Shown piece by piece: positions 8,507 to 17,281 of a stretch of 64,000 bases of DNA. This DNA comes from Alphaproteobacteria bacterium (GTDB lineage: Bacteria; Pseudomonadota; Alphaproteobacteria; Rhizobiales; Xanthobacteraceae): contig VGEP01000013.1 in the NCBI GenBank assembly GCA_016869215.1, positions 51,667 through 115,666 of the forward strand, in the 5' to 3' direction. The notes under the pieces are model-generated. The model did not search any database. It saw only the letters and a program-made list of their open reading frames with translations, and was not told the origin of the DNA. Made by a program: the position numbers and the translations under genes. Position 1 is the stretch's first letter. The number at the start of each line of letters is the position of its first letter.

Positions 8507-9424
8507 TCAACGGGGCGCCACCGGGGCAACCGCGCCGCGCACCTTCTGTTCGCGGTAAAGGAGATAAAGGCCGGACGCCACGACGATCCCGGCGCCGATC
8601 AAGGTCCAGCGGTTGGGCACGTCGTTGAACACCAGATAGCCGAGCGCCGTCGCCCAGATCAGCTGGGTGTACATGAACGGCGACAAGGTCGACGCCGGCG
8701 TCCGGCGGTGGGCCAGGATCAGCAGGAAGTGGCCGAGCGTGCCGAGCGCGCCGACCCCGACCAGCATGACAAAATCGAGCGGGGAAGGCGTCGTCCAGAC
8801 GAACGGCAGCACCGGCAGCATGGTCAGGAGGCCGACCAGATTGGCGTAGAACAGCGTCGTCTCGCTCGACTCGTGGCGCATCGCCATGCGGGTTGCGATG
8901 GCATAGGCGGCATAGAAGATCGCGGCCCCGACCGAGATCAGCGCCGCCCATTGCATCCCTCCGAGCCCCGGCCGGATCACCACCAGCACGCCCGCGAAGC
9001 CAACCCCGATCGCCGTCCAGCGCCGCCAACCGATCCATTCGCCGAGGATCGGGCCCGCAACCGCCGCCACCAGGAACGGCGTCGCGAACAGGATCGCCAG
9101 CGCCTCGTCGAGCTGCAGATAGCGGAACGCGAAAAAATTGCAGATCGTCGTGGACACCAGGAACAGGCCGCGCACGAGTTGGAGCCCCGGCCGGGCCGTG
9201 CGCAGCATCCCCGGCCGGAGGATCGGATTGGAGAAGATCAGCGCCACGAAGAACGCCGTGACAAAGCGCATCGCGACCACTTGCAAGGTGTCGAGATGAC
9301 CGCCGAGATACTTCGCTGTGGCGTCGAGCACGGCAAACAGCAGCACCGCGACGGTCATCAGGCCAATGCCGATCAGGCGCTGGCGGCGCTGCTCGTATTG
9401 CTGAATTTGGGTGGGGTCGGTCAT
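8507..9424 (-). CDS. EamA/DMT-family membrane permease
   Basis: This 305-residue integral membrane protein shows about ten hydrophobic segments arranged as two EamA repeats. The first begins at LIGIGLMTVAVLLFAVLDA and the second around the ISVGAAIFYAAYAIATR region. Members move metabolites or drugs across the inner membrane; the substrate here cannot be inferred. I chose the ATG at 9424 (MTDPTQIQQY...) because an AGG lies 11 bases upstream; an ATG 33 bases further up is possible. A divergent TauE/SafE gene begins about 150 bases away. The E1 alpha gene follows on the same strand after 56 bases, but a shared role is not evident. Confidence 0.85.
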   Translation of the reverse strand: MTDPTQIQQYEQRRQRLIGIGLMTVAVLLFAVLDATAKYLGGHLDTLQVVAMRFVTAFFVALIFSNPILRPGMLRTARPGLQLVRGLFLVSTTICNFFAFRYLQLDEALAILFATPFLVAAVAGPILGEWIGWRRWTAIGVGFAGVLVVIRPGLGGMQWAALISVGAAIFYAAYAIATRMAMRHESSETTLFYANLVGLLTMLPVLPFVWTTPSPLDFVMLVGVGALGTLGHFLLILAHRRTPASTLSPFMYTQLIWATALGYLVFNDVPNRWTLIGAGIVVASGLYLLYREQKVRGAVAPVAPR

Positions 9425-9574
9425 GGCGGGCCAACCTAAAGCAAATTTCATGTGCATTGAGCGAAATGTTGCGGCGACCGGACTTGTCGGGAACGGCGGC
9501 GAATTGCTTCAAGCAGGCCGACGCCGCCGGAACCGGCGCGATGCCGGACTTTCGGCGTATCCGGGTTGCCATCG

Positions 9575-10321
9575 ATGGAATTCGATGTCCTGCAGTTGGC
9601 CGTATTTCTGACGGCGACATTCGTCGCGGCCGTGGTCGCAGGCGTGTCCGGCTTTGCCTTCGCGCTGATTGCGGCGGCGGTCTGGCTGCATGTGCTGAAC
9701 CCGATTCAAGTCGCGACCCTGATCGCGGGCTACGGCCTGATGGTGCAGGGCTACGGCACCTGGAAGCTGCGCCATGCCATCCGGTGGTCGCGCATCTGGC
9801 CGTTTCTCGTTGGCGGCGCGCCGGGCGTGGCTGTGGGCGTGATCGTGCTGCGATGGGCCAATCCTGACCACTTGCGTGCAGGGGTGGGTGCGTTCCTGGT
9901 GCTCTTCTCGCTATACAGCCTGCTGCGGCCCACCGTGCAGCCTATGCAAGGTGGAACGGCCGCCGACATCTTCGTCGGATTCCTGAGCGGTACGCTGGGA
10001 GCGGTGACCGGCTTTGCCGGAATCCTGATTGTCATCTGGAGCGGGCTGCGCGGCTGGACGCCGGACGAGCAGCGGGGCGTGTTCCAGCCGGCGAGCGTGG
10101 CGATGCTGCTGATGTGCGGCCTGGCGCTCGGATTCACCGGCTCGATCTCGAGCGACACGGCTGTGCTGTTCCTGTTCGGCCTCCCGGCGCTTGCCGCCGG
10201 CACATGGGCGGGGTTCGCGCTCTACGGCAAGATCGATGCGGCTGCATTTCGGCGCATCACCCTCGTTCTGTTACTCCTGTCCGGCGTGCCGCTGATCGCA
10301 CGCCCGCTGCTTGGCGGTTGA
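9575..10321 (+). CDS. TauE/SafE-family membrane permease
   Basis: This 248-residue protein has roughly eight hydrophobic segments. It carries the family's paired glycine-rich blocks: VAAVVAGVSGFAFALI near the N-terminus and GFLSGTLGAVTGFAGILIVIW in the middle. Proteins of this family export sulfite, sulfoacetate or other small organic anions, or take up related compounds. A TTG nine bases upstream is the alternative start; I prefer the ATG at 9575. Its stop codon abuts the stop of the convergent ABC permease gene. That convergent operon is of the NitT/TauT type, so a sulfonate link is possible but unproven. Confidence 0.85.
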   Translation: MEFDVLQLAVFLTATFVAAVVAGVSGFAFALIAAAVWLHVLNPIQVATLIAGYGLMVQGYGTWKLRHAIRWSRIWPFLVGGAPGVAVGVIVLRWANPDHLRAGVGAFLVLFSLYSLLRPTVQPMQGGTAADIFVGFLSGTLGAVTGFAGILIVIWSGLRGWTPDEQRGVFQPASVAMLLMCGLALGFTGSISSDTAVLFLFGLPALAAGTWAGFALYGKIDAAAFRRITLVLLLLSGVPLIARPLLGG

Positions 10322-11104
10322 TCACCCTTCGCGCGTCACCGCGCTCTCGTGCCAGCGCCGCAGCGCGAGATGCGTCAGCCACGACAACAGGGCAAAGATC
10401 GCGATGCCGGCGACCGACAGCAGCAGCAGTGCCGCGAACATCCGCGGGATGTTGAGGCGATAGCCCGATTCGGCGATGCGATAGGCAAGACCGGACCCGG
10501 CGCCGGCCGAGCCGGCCGCGATTTCAGCGACCACCGCGCCGATCAGCGCAAGCCCGCCCGCGATCTTCAGGCCCCCCAGCATGTAAGGTAGCGCCGCGGG
10601 CAACTTCAGCTCCCACAGCACCTGCCAGCGCGAGGCGCCGTAGAGGCGAAACAGATCGGCGAGGTTGTGGTCGACCGAGTTCAGGCCCAGCGTCGTGTTA
10701 GCCAGCACCGGGAAGAACGCAACGATCCAGGCGCAGGTCAGTACCGCTGCCGGCTGCGGCAGATAGATCAGCAGCAGCGGCGCGATCGCCACCACCGGCG
10801 TCACCTGCAGGATGACGGCGTAAGGGTAAAGCGAATGCTCGATCAGCCGGGACTGGTTGAACAGCAGTGCAAGCCCGATACCGCCGGCGGCGGCGAGCAT
10901 GAGCGCTGCGAAGGTGATTTCGAGCGTCGTCAGCAGCGACGACCATAGGATCGGCCAGTCCGCGACGAGCGTCGAAAGGACGAGCCCGGGCCCCGGCAGG
11001 ATGTAGGGCGGCAACCCGTTCACCCGCACGACGAGGTCCCAAGCCAGAACGGCGAGCGCCAGCACCGCGAGCGGCAAGACCAGGCGTCGGGCGTGCTCGT
11101 TCAT
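10322..11104 (-). CDS. ABC transporter permease, NitT/TauT (SsuC/TauC) type
   Basis: This 260-residue inner-membrane protein has about six hydrophobic spans. The family's permease-ATPase coupling loop is visible as DLFRLYGASRWQVLWELKLPAALPY at ~155-180. It also has the SaxxEI-type region GAVVAEIAAGSAGAGSGLAYRI typical of the nitrate/sulfonate/taurine class. The start overlaps the stop of the ATP-binding subunit gene by four bases, so the two are translationally coupled. It is the last gene of a four-gene minus-strand unit. Substrate is unknown; NMT1-like partners carry sulfonates, pyrimidine precursors or aromatic acids. Confidence 0.9.
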   Translation of the reverse strand: MNEHARRLVLPLAVLALAVLAWDLVVRVNGLPPYILPGPGLVLSTLVADWPILWSSLLTTLEITFAALMLAAAGGIGLALLFNQSRLIEHSLYPYAVILQVTPVVAIAPLLLIYLPQPAAVLTCAWIVAFFPVLANTTLGLNSVDHNLADLFRLYGASRWQVLWELKLPAALPYMLGGLKIAGGLALIGAVVAEIAAGSAGAGSGLAYRIAESGYRLNIPRMFAALLLLSVAGIAIFALLSWLTHLALRRWHESAVTREG

Positions 11105-11880
11105 GCCGGCGTCCTTTCGCCGGCCATCGCAATCGCCAGCGCCTCAGATGCGCGCCGGCAGACCGCGGCGTAGTCCGCCGAGGTGCGGAACTGCGTATCG
11201 CGGACGGGCGTGTCGACCGCAAGCTCGCTTGCGATCCGCCCCGGCCGCGGCGACATCACCACGATGCGCTCGGAGAGATAGACCGACTCAAACACCGAAT
11301 GCGTGACGAACACCACTGTCATGCGCAACTCGCGCCAGAGGGCCAGCAGGTCGTCGTTGAGCTTGAAGCGCGTGATCTCGTCGAGCGCCGCGAACGGCTC
11401 GTCCATCAGCAGCACGCGCGGCTGCGTGACCAGCGCGCGCGCAATCGACACGCGCATCCGCATGCCGCCGGAGAGCTCGCGCGGATAGGCCTGGGCGAAG
11501 TCGGCAAGCCCGACGCGCGCGAGCGTCGCTTCGATGCGCGGCGCGGCGGCGGCCCGGTCCTCGCCCGCGAGCTTGAGCGGCAGGAATACGTTTGCGAATA
11601 CCGTCGCCCAGGGCATCAGCGTCGGCTCCTGGAACACGAAGCCGACGTCGCGGGGCGCGTGGCTGACGCGCCACGCGACGTGGCCGCGACTCGGTTCGCT
11701 CAGGCCCGCGAGGATGCGAAGCGCCGTCGACTTGCCGCAGCCCGACGGCCCCAGCAGCGAGACGAACTCGCCGCCGCGCACGTCCAGATCGAGACCGTCA
11801 ATCGCGACCGTGCCATTGCCGAACGTCTTGCCGATGCCGCGCAGGGAAACGATGGGCGGCCCTGACGCGGATGACGCCAT
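11101..11880 (-). CDS. ABC transporter ATP-binding protein, NitT/TauT type
   Basis: This 259-residue cytosolic ATPase powers the adjacent permease. Walker A is GPSGCGKST (~45-53), the Q-loop is FVFQEPTLMPW (~84), the signature is ELSGGMRMRVSIARAL (~136), and Walker B is VLLMDEPFAALDE (~158). The H-loop is FVTHSVFES. The LMPW after the Q-loop and the short C-terminus are typical of SsuB/TauB-type subunits. It begins six bases after the stop of a TctC-type binding protein gene and overlaps the permease gene by four bases. Confidence 0.93.
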   Translation of the reverse strand: MASSASGPPIVSLRGIGKTFGNGTVAIDGLDLDVRGGEFVSLLGPSGCGKSTALRILAGLSEPSRGHVAWRVSHAPRDVGFVFQEPTLMPWATVFANVFLPLKLAGEDRAAAAPRIEATLARVGLADFAQAYPRELSGGMRMRVSIARALVTQPRVLLMDEPFAALDEITRFKLNDDLLALWRELRMTVVFVTHSVFESVYLSERIVVMSPRPGRIASELAVDTPVRDTQFRTSADYAAVCRRASEALAIAMAGERTPA

Positions 11881-11886
11881 CGCCCG

Positions 11887-12852
11887 CTACTTTCGCAGTC
11901 CAATCTCGGTATAGAACGCAAGCCAGCGTTTCAGTTCGGCGGCATGGTGGGCGGTGAACGCCTTCACGTCCTGGCTCGTGGGCTCGAAGCCGATGGCGCG
12001 GTGCTTGGCCTGGATATCGGGCCGCTTGCCGACCTCGATGATCGCTTCGCTGAGCTTCCGGCGGACGTTGTCCGGCAGGCCCGGTGGGCCGTAGATGCCG
12101 AGCCAGCCCGTGACCACGACGCCCGGAATGCCGGCCTCGGCGTAAGTCGGTACGTTCGGCAGCGTCGGCTGGCGGTACGGGCTCGACACCGCCAGACCCT
12201 TGATCGTTCCGGCCTTCACCTGCTCGACCACCACCGGCGACACTTCGGTGATGAGCTGTATGTGTCCCGCGATCAGGTCGTTGAGCGCAAGATTGCCTCC
12301 GCGGTACGGCGCATGCACCATTTTCAAGCCGGTCTGGCGCATGAACAGGTTGGTGACGAGGTTAGCCATCGAGCCTTCGCCCGTCGAGCCGTAGGTGATC
12401 TGCCCCGGCCGCGCCTTGATGTAGTCGACCAGTTCCTTGACCGTGTTGGCCGGCACGTTCTTGTTGACCACCAATGTGGTCGCGTATTCGGCGGTGCTGG
12501 CGATCGGCACCATGTCCTTCATCGGATCGAACGACGCCTTGCTGTCGATCGCATAGTTCAGCACCACCGAGCCGACGTTGCCGACCAAGAGGGTATAGCC
12601 GTCGGCGGGCGCACGCAGCATTTCGCGCAGCCCGATCACACCCATGCCGCCCGGCCTGTTCTCGACGATCACCGGCTGGTTGAACTTCTCGCGCAGACCC
12701 TCGGCGATCAGCCGGCCCGACAGGTCGGTGATGCCCGCGGGCGGGAACGGAATCAGCAGACGGATCGCCCGGTTCGGATAGTCAGAGGCCGCGGCCGAAG
12801 CCGACAGCATGGCGCAAAGCACCAGAGCCAACAGCGCGCGCATGGTCGCCAC
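11887..12852 (-). CDS. TctC/Bug-family periplasmic substrate-binding protein
   Basis: This 321-residue protein has a signal peptide of about 22 residues ending ASAAASDYPNR. It shows the family's conserved opening NRAIRLLIPFPPAG and the VIVENRPGGMG block. YGSTGEGSMANLVT, VHAPYRGGNLALNDLIAG and LPNVPTYAEAGIPG follow. Bug proteins bind carboxylic acids in the periplasm, classically for TctAB permeases, but no TctA or TctB is present in the window. It sits between the NMT1-like binding protein and the ATPase of an ABC operon, so two unrelated binding proteins are encoded in one unit. Confidence 0.9.
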   Translation of the reverse strand: MATMRALLALVLCAMLSASAAASDYPNRAIRLLIPFPPAGITDLSGRLIAEGLREKFNQPVIVENRPGGMGVIGLREMLRAPADGYTLLVGNVGSVVLNYAIDSKASFDPMKDMVPIASTAEYATTLVVNKNVPANTVKELVDYIKARPGQITYGSTGEGSMANLVTNLFMRQTGLKMVHAPYRGGNLALNDLIAGHIQLITEVSPVVVEQVKAGTIKGLAVSSPYRQPTLPNVPTYAEAGIPGVVVTGWLGIYGPPGLPDNVRRKLSEAIIEVGKRPDIQAKHRAIGFEPTSQDVKAFTAHHAAELKRWLAFYTEIGLRK

Positions 12853-12907
12853 CCCGTCTCTTGCGTTGCAGGGCGCGGCTCGCGGTCGACCGCCGATCTT
12901 GCGGCGA

Positions 12908-13906
12908 TCATTTGGGCCGCAGGTTCAGGCCGACGCCCTTGTTGACGAATTGTAGGCTGTACGAGCGCCTGTAGTCGATCCCGGGCTTCACCACGCCGGC
13001 CGACGCCATCTTGTCGAAGAAGCTCTTCATGCGCGCGTCGGTCATGGCGCCGATGCCGAGCTTCAGCGTGTCGCCCGAATCGACGATGCCGTGCTCCTTC
13101 ATCTTGGCGATGGAGTAGGCGATCCGGACGTCGGTCATTTCCGGATTATCGCGTTTGATACGCGCGTTTGCGGCGGCATTGTCGCCGTAGAGATAGTTGT
13201 ACCAGCCGAGAATCGACGCATCGACGAAGCGCTGGACCAAGCGCGGGTTCTTCTCCACCAGATCGCGGCGCGTCTCGATCAGCGTCGAATAGCTGTTGAA
13301 GCCGTGATCGGCGATCAGGAAGGTCTGTGGCTTAAACCCGCCCAGCGTTTCCACCGCATAGGGCTCGGACGTCACATAGCCCTGCATCGCGGTGCGCTTG
13401 TCGGCGAGAAATGGCTGCGGGTTGAAGGTGTAGGGCCGCACCTGCTTGTCGTCGAAGCCGAACTCGCGCTTCATCCATTGATAGTAAGACGCAACGCCTT
13501 CCTTGGAGATCAACAACGTCAGCTTCTTCAGATCCTCGAACTTCTCGATCCCCTGCCCAGGATGCGCGAGCAGCACCTGCGGATCCTTCTGGAAGATCGC
13601 CGCGACCGCAAGCGTGGGGATGTTCTGCGCCACGGCGTCGAAACCCTGGAGCGTGTTGGCACTCATGTAGAACTCTATCCGACCGGCCAGCAGTTGCAGC
13701 CGGTGCGTCACGTTCGGGCCGCCGGGCAGAATCGTCAACTCCAGCCCGTGCTTGCGGTAGGTGCCGTCGACCAGTGCCTGGTAGAAGCCGCCATGTTCGG
13801 ACTGCGCCACCCAGTTGGTCGCGAAAGTGACCTTGTCGAGAGGCTGGCCGGCCGCTGGCGCTGCGACGGAGAAGACGGCGGTCAGAATGGCGGTTGCGCG
13901 CTTCAT
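12908..13906 (-). CDS. ABC transporter substrate-binding protein, NMT1/THI5-like
   Basis: This 332-residue protein has a clear signal peptide (MKRATAILTAVFSVAAPAAG). The mature domain starts DKVTFATNWVAQSEHGGFYQALVDG and contains LELTILPGGPNVTHRLQLLAGRIEFYM, as in the NMT1/SsuA-like class. Members bind pyrimidine precursors, riboflavin-related or other small organics for NitT-type importers. I chose the ATG at 13906, with GAGG upstream, because a start further upstream would put a charged, signal-less extension before the signal peptide. It leads the four-gene unit that also encodes a TctC protein, an ATPase and a permease. Confidence 0.9.
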   Translation of the reverse strand: MKRATAILTAVFSVAAPAAGQPLDKVTFATNWVAQSEHGGFYQALVDGTYRKHGLELTILPGGPNVTHRLQLLAGRIEFYMSANTLQGFDAVAQNIPTLAVAAIFQKDPQVLLAHPGQGIEKFEDLKKLTLLISKEGVASYYQWMKREFGFDDKQVRPYTFNPQPFLADKRTAMQGYVTSEPYAVETLGGFKPQTFLIADHGFNSYSTLIETRRDLVEKNPRLVQRFVDASILGWYNYLYGDNAAANARIKRDNPEMTDVRIAYSIAKMKEHGIVDSGDTLKLGIGAMTDARMKSFFDKMASAGVVKPGIDYRRSYSLQFVNKGVGLNLRPK

Positions 13907-14171
13907 CGTGCCTCGCGGGTCTCGGCCGCAGGGAATCGGCGGCGGGATTCTGCCGCCGCTATCACCATATCGAAACCAGCGACCCACCATCGAATTCGGC
14001 CTGCACTGCGAAAATCTCATATGTCATTGAATTTACAGAACAATAAATCCTGAAGAATCTTTGAACCGTTTCCCGCATCGGCGCGACCAATGCTTATCCG
14101 GCGAGTTCACCATCCTCGCCGCTCCTAACGATCGGCGTGCGAAGCCCCCCCTTCCCCCGCGCCGGTTGCTC

Positions 14172-14214
14172 GGCCCGCCCGGCCCCCGTCCCCCTCCGGG
14201 CGGGCCACTCTTTT
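14172..14214 (+). terminator. Intrinsic-terminator-like hairpin in the leader of the IlvD-family gene
   Basis: Perfect 11-bp arms GGCCCGCCCGG (14172-14182) and CCGGGCGGGCC (14196-14206) with a 13-base loop are followed by ACTCTTTT. It lies in the 422-bp divergent region between the NMT1-like gene and the IlvD-family gene, about 115 bases upstream of the latter's ATG. No plus-strand gene ends upstream of it, so it would act on a leader transcript if transcription starts before it. The rest of the 13907-14328 gap shows no convincing gene. Confidence 0.5.
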
Positions 14215-14328
14215 CCTGGCCCCAGTTTCCGCTCCTCCTCACAGACCTTGACTCCATCGGCCCGCGACCGGAGCAATGCGCGCCACCGCTCCCGCATCCG
14301 CGGGCGGCGTTGCATTCGGAGTCGCTCG

Positions 14329-16020
14329 ATGAAAAAGGGCCTGCGGTCGCGCCTCGCGCAATACGGCGACGAGGAGTTCGCACTGTTCCTGCGTCGCGGC
14401 TTCCTCAAGGGAGCGGGCTTCACCGACGACGCACTCGATCGACCGATCGTCGGCATCCTCTCGACCGCCTCCGATTTCAACCCCTGCCACAAGACCGCGC
14501 CGCAGGTGGCGGAAGCCGTCTCGCGCGGCGTGCGCGCGGCGGGCGCGCTGCCGTTCGTGTTTCCGACCGTGTCGCTGCACGAGGCGTTTTCGTTTCCGAC
14601 CTCGATGCTGCTGCGCAATCTCATGGCGATGGACGTCGAGGAAATGATCAAGACGCTGCCGCTCGATGCGGTGGTTCTGATCGGCGGCTGCGACAAGACC
14701 ATCCCCGCCGAGCTGATGGGCGCGATCTCCGCCGATATGCCGGCGATCGTCGTCAATGTCGGCTCGATGCTCGCCGGCCGTCACGAGGGCGTACGTCTCG
14801 GCGCCTGCACCGACTGCCGGAGACTCTGGGCGTCCTATCGCGCGGGGTCGCTCGAAGGCCCGGACCTCGACCGCGCCCACGACCAGCTTATGCCGACGTC
14901 CGGCACCTGCATGGTGATGGGCACCGCCTCGACCATGGCGGTGCTGGCCGAGACGCTCGGCTTCATGCTGCCGGGCACGGCCTCTGCGCCCGCGGTGTCG
15001 TCCGACCGCTGGCGCTTCGCGGAAGCCACCGGCAAGCGCGCCGCCGAAATGGCCAAGACCGGCGGGCCGCGGCCGAGCGAGCTTCTGACCAAGGCCGCGC
15101 TGCGCAATGCCTCGGTGGTGCTGCAGGCGATTTCGGGCTCGACCAACGCCCTCGTTCACCTCGCCGCCATCGCAGGCCGCGCCGGCATCGCCTACGACCT
15201 CAAGGAGCTTGACGACGTCGGCCGTTCGACGCCGGTGCTGCTCGACCTCAAGCCGGCCGGAAATAACTTCATGGAAGACTTCCATGCCGCGGGCGGCCTG
15301 CCCACACTGTGGCGGCGGCTCAAGAGCCACCTCGACCTCTCTGCCAAGACTGTCAGCGGCGAGACCATCGGCGACGTGATCGCGCGCTGGCCGGGCTACG
15401 TCGACGATAAGGTGATCCGCCCGCTCGACAACCCGCTGACACCGAGCGAGGCGATCGCGATCCTCACCGGGAATCTTGCGCCGGGCGGGGCCGCGATCAA
15501 GCTCGCCGCGGCGACGCCCGCGCTGTTCCAGCACGAGGGGCCGGCGGTTGTGTTCGACTCGCTTGAAGACCTGGAAAAGCGCGTCGACGATCCGGCGCTG
15601 AACGTCACGCCCGAGTCGGTGATGGTGCTGCGCAACGCCGGCCCAATCGGCGCGCCGGGCATGCCGGAAGCCGGCGCGTTGCCGATCCCGAAGAAGCTCG
15701 GCTCGAAGGGCCTCAAGGACATCGTGCGCATGTCCGACGCGCGCATGAGCGGCACCGCGTTCGGCACCGTCGTACTGCATGTCTCGCCGGAGGCCGCGGC
15801 GGGCGGTCCGCTCGCGCTCGTTCGCGACGGCGACACGATCAAACTCGACGTCAGGGGTCGCCGCATCGACATGAAGGTCGACGACGCCGAACTTGCGCGC
15901 CGCAGGGCGCAGTGGAAGCCGCCGGCGCTGCCCGCGCGCGGCTACCTGCGGCTCTACAGCGAACGCGTGACGCAGGCCGAGAACGGCTGCGACTTCGACT
16001 TTCTGTCGGGGTTAAAATGA
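14329..16020 (+). CDS. IlvD/Edd-family dehydratase (dihydroxy-acid or sugar-acid dehydratase)
   Basis: This 563-residue protein dehydrates a 2,3-dihydroxy acid using an Fe-S cluster. Cluster cysteines are visible in DFNPCHK (~46), IGGCDKT (~119) and GACTDC (~163-166); TSGTCMVMGTAST follows. The C-terminal VMVLRNAGPIGAPGMPE and MSDARMSGTAFGTVVLHVSPEAA blocks are family hallmarks. Sequence and length fit the IlvD branch or the related sugar-acid (arabonate/xylonate) dehydratases. The catabolic neighbours favour a sugar-acid-type role, but this is not proven. The start was set at MKKGLRSRLAQYG; upstream codons are a Pro-rich, GC-extreme stretch that does not look coding. Confidence 0.88.
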   Translation: MKKGLRSRLAQYGDEEFALFLRRGFLKGAGFTDDALDRPIVGILSTASDFNPCHKTAPQVAEAVSRGVRAAGALPFVFPTVSLHEAFSFPTSMLLRNLMAMDVEEMIKTLPLDAVVLIGGCDKTIPAELMGAISADMPAIVVNVGSMLAGRHEGVRLGACTDCRRLWASYRAGSLEGPDLDRAHDQLMPTSGTCMVMGTASTMAVLAETLGFMLPGTASAPAVSSDRWRFAEATGKRAAEMAKTGGPRPSELLTKAALRNASVVLQAISGSTNALVHLAAIAGRAGIAYDLKELDDVGRSTPVLLDLKPAGNNFMEDFHAAGGLPTLWRRLKSHLDLSAKTVSGETIGDVIARWPGYVDDKVIRPLDNPLTPSEAIAILTGNLAPGGAAIKLAAATPALFQHEGPAVVFDSLEDLEKRVDDPALNVTPESVMVLRNAGPIGAPGMPEAGALPIPKKLGSKGLKDIVRMSDARMSGTAFGTVVLHVSPEAAAGGPLALVRDGDTIKLDVRGRRIDMKVDDAELARRRAQWKPPALPARGYLRLYSERVTQAENGCDFDFLSGLK

Positions 16021-16033
16021 AACGGCGCCGGCG

Positions 16034-16240
16034 CTACGGCGCAATCATCATCGCGACGGCGTGAACGATAAAGCTTGCGCCGCCGGCCCAGCCGCCAAGC
16101 ACCGTCATCACCACGAGCGACTCGATGCCCGGCAATTTGCGCAGCCGCAGACTCACGCCGTCCGGCTGGCCGATGCGCCAGAACACATACGAACCGATCG
16201 CGAACAGGATCAGTCCGACAAAGATTTCGGCAACCAGCAT
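16034..16240 (-). CDS. Small two-TM membrane protein (68 aa)
   Basis: The protein opens with a hydrophobic segment (LVAEIFVGLILFAIGSYVFW, ~2-21), then a short basic loop, and a second segment (~42-66). It ends at the membrane with IAP. I do not recognise a family. It is convergent with the IlvD-family gene, 13 bases away, and diverges from the CBS-BON gene. The sequence has natural membrane-protein composition and a GGG-containing sequence close upstream, so I consider it real, but function cannot be inferred. Confidence 0.55.
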   Translation of the reverse strand: MLVAEIFVGLILFAIGSYVFWRIGQPDGVSLRLRKLPGIESLVVMTVLGGWAGGASFIVHAVAMMIAP

Positions 16241-16491
16241 GGCATCCCGTCCGTGTTCGCGCTTCAGGGAGCACTAGCACGCTGGGCTGCGGTCGCGAGC
16301 AACGAACGCAAGGCTATCGTGTTGAAGGCGCAAGAATTTACGCTGTGTTTACGAGAGAATGGCCGCCGTTTACGCACCGTTTTCGGACGGCGGCCGGTTT
16401 GCCGCTGCACCTCAATTGCCCGCCGTCATTCCGTCGGCCGCGCCCAGCGCACGTCGGAATTGCATATTTGCACATGCTCAGGGCCACCCGG

Positions 16492-16505
16492 TTGATCTCG
16501 ATCAA
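16492..16505 (+). promoter_or_regulatory. FNR/FixK-type binding box
   Basis: TTGATCTCGATCAA is a perfect palindrome matching the FNR/FixK consensus TTGAT-N4-ATCAA. Its centre is 72 bases before the ATG of the CBS-BON gene. An activator site at -41.5 would put the transcription start near 16540. It implies activation under low oxygen. The rest of the 16241-16570 gap holds no gene that I can support. Confidence 0.75.
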
Positions 16506-16570
16506 CCCGGATTGGACGGCGCTCGATATTTTTTGAACTCAATATTTCTCGTGCGCGATAGGAGCAAGCG

Positions 16571-17260
16571 ATGAGAGCCTCCGACGTCATGGTGACACAG
16601 GTCATCACGGTCGGCCCCGATGCGACCGTGCAGGAGATCGCCAACACCCTTTTGTCCAACCGAATCAGCGGCGTGCCGGTGGTCGACGGCGGAAAGCTCG
16701 TCGGGATCGTCAGCGAAGGCGATCTCATGCACCGCGTCGAAGCGGGGACTGAACGCCAGTATTCCTGGTGGCTCAAGCTTGTCGGAGACAAGGGCAACAT
16801 GGCGCGCGACTTCCTCAAGTCGCATGCGATCAAGGCCGCCGACGTCATGACGAAGCCGGTCATCACCGCGCCGCCCGACATGCCACTCGGCGAAGTGGCG
16901 TCGTTGCTGGAGAAGAACCGGATCAAGCGTGTGCCGATCGTCGCGGACGGAAAGCTGGTCGGAATTATAAGCCGGGCCAACCTGCTTCAGGCGCTGGCCG
17001 CCCTGCGCCGCGACATTCCGCACGAAGGAAATATCGGAGATCTGGAATTGCGCCGGCGCGTACAGTCCGAGATCAGAACGAACCTGCGGGAGAGCGCCCT
17101 GCAGATCAACGTGGTCGTCTACGACGGCACGGTAGAGCTCTGGGGCGCGGTTGAATCGCAGGCCGAAAAGGACGCACTCCGCGTCGCGGCAGAACTGACA
17201 CCCGGCGTTCGCGGCGTCGAGAACTATATCGCGATCAGCAAGGCCCACGCGGCGATCTAA
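16571..17260 (+). CDS. CBS-domain pair plus BON-domain protein
   Basis: This 229-residue soluble protein has two CBS motifs. The first begins at MRASDVMVTQVITVGPDATVQEIA (~1-58) and the second at AADVMTKPVITAPPDMPLGEVA (~92-145). A BON domain follows (~150-225), containing LQINVVVYDGTVELWGAV and ENYIAISK. CBS pairs sense adenine nucleotides; BON domains bind phospholipid or protein partners. Such CBS-BON proteins are common in Hyphomicrobiales and often accompany stress or microoxic responses. AGGAG lies just upstream of the ATG, and the FNR/FixK box at 16492-16505 suggests oxygen-dependent expression. Its exact target is unknown. Confidence 0.88.
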   Translation: MRASDVMVTQVITVGPDATVQEIANTLLSNRISGVPVVDGGKLVGIVSEGDLMHRVEAGTERQYSWWLKLVGDKGNMARDFLKSHAIKAADVMTKPVITAPPDMPLGEVASLLEKNRIKRVPIVADGKLVGIISRANLLQALAALRRDIPHEGNIGDLELRRRVQSEIRTNLRESALQINVVVYDGTVELWGAVESQAEKDALRVAAELTPGVRGVENYIAISKAHAAI

Positions 17261-17281
17261 GCTGCGGCTTCGGCATCGCCG

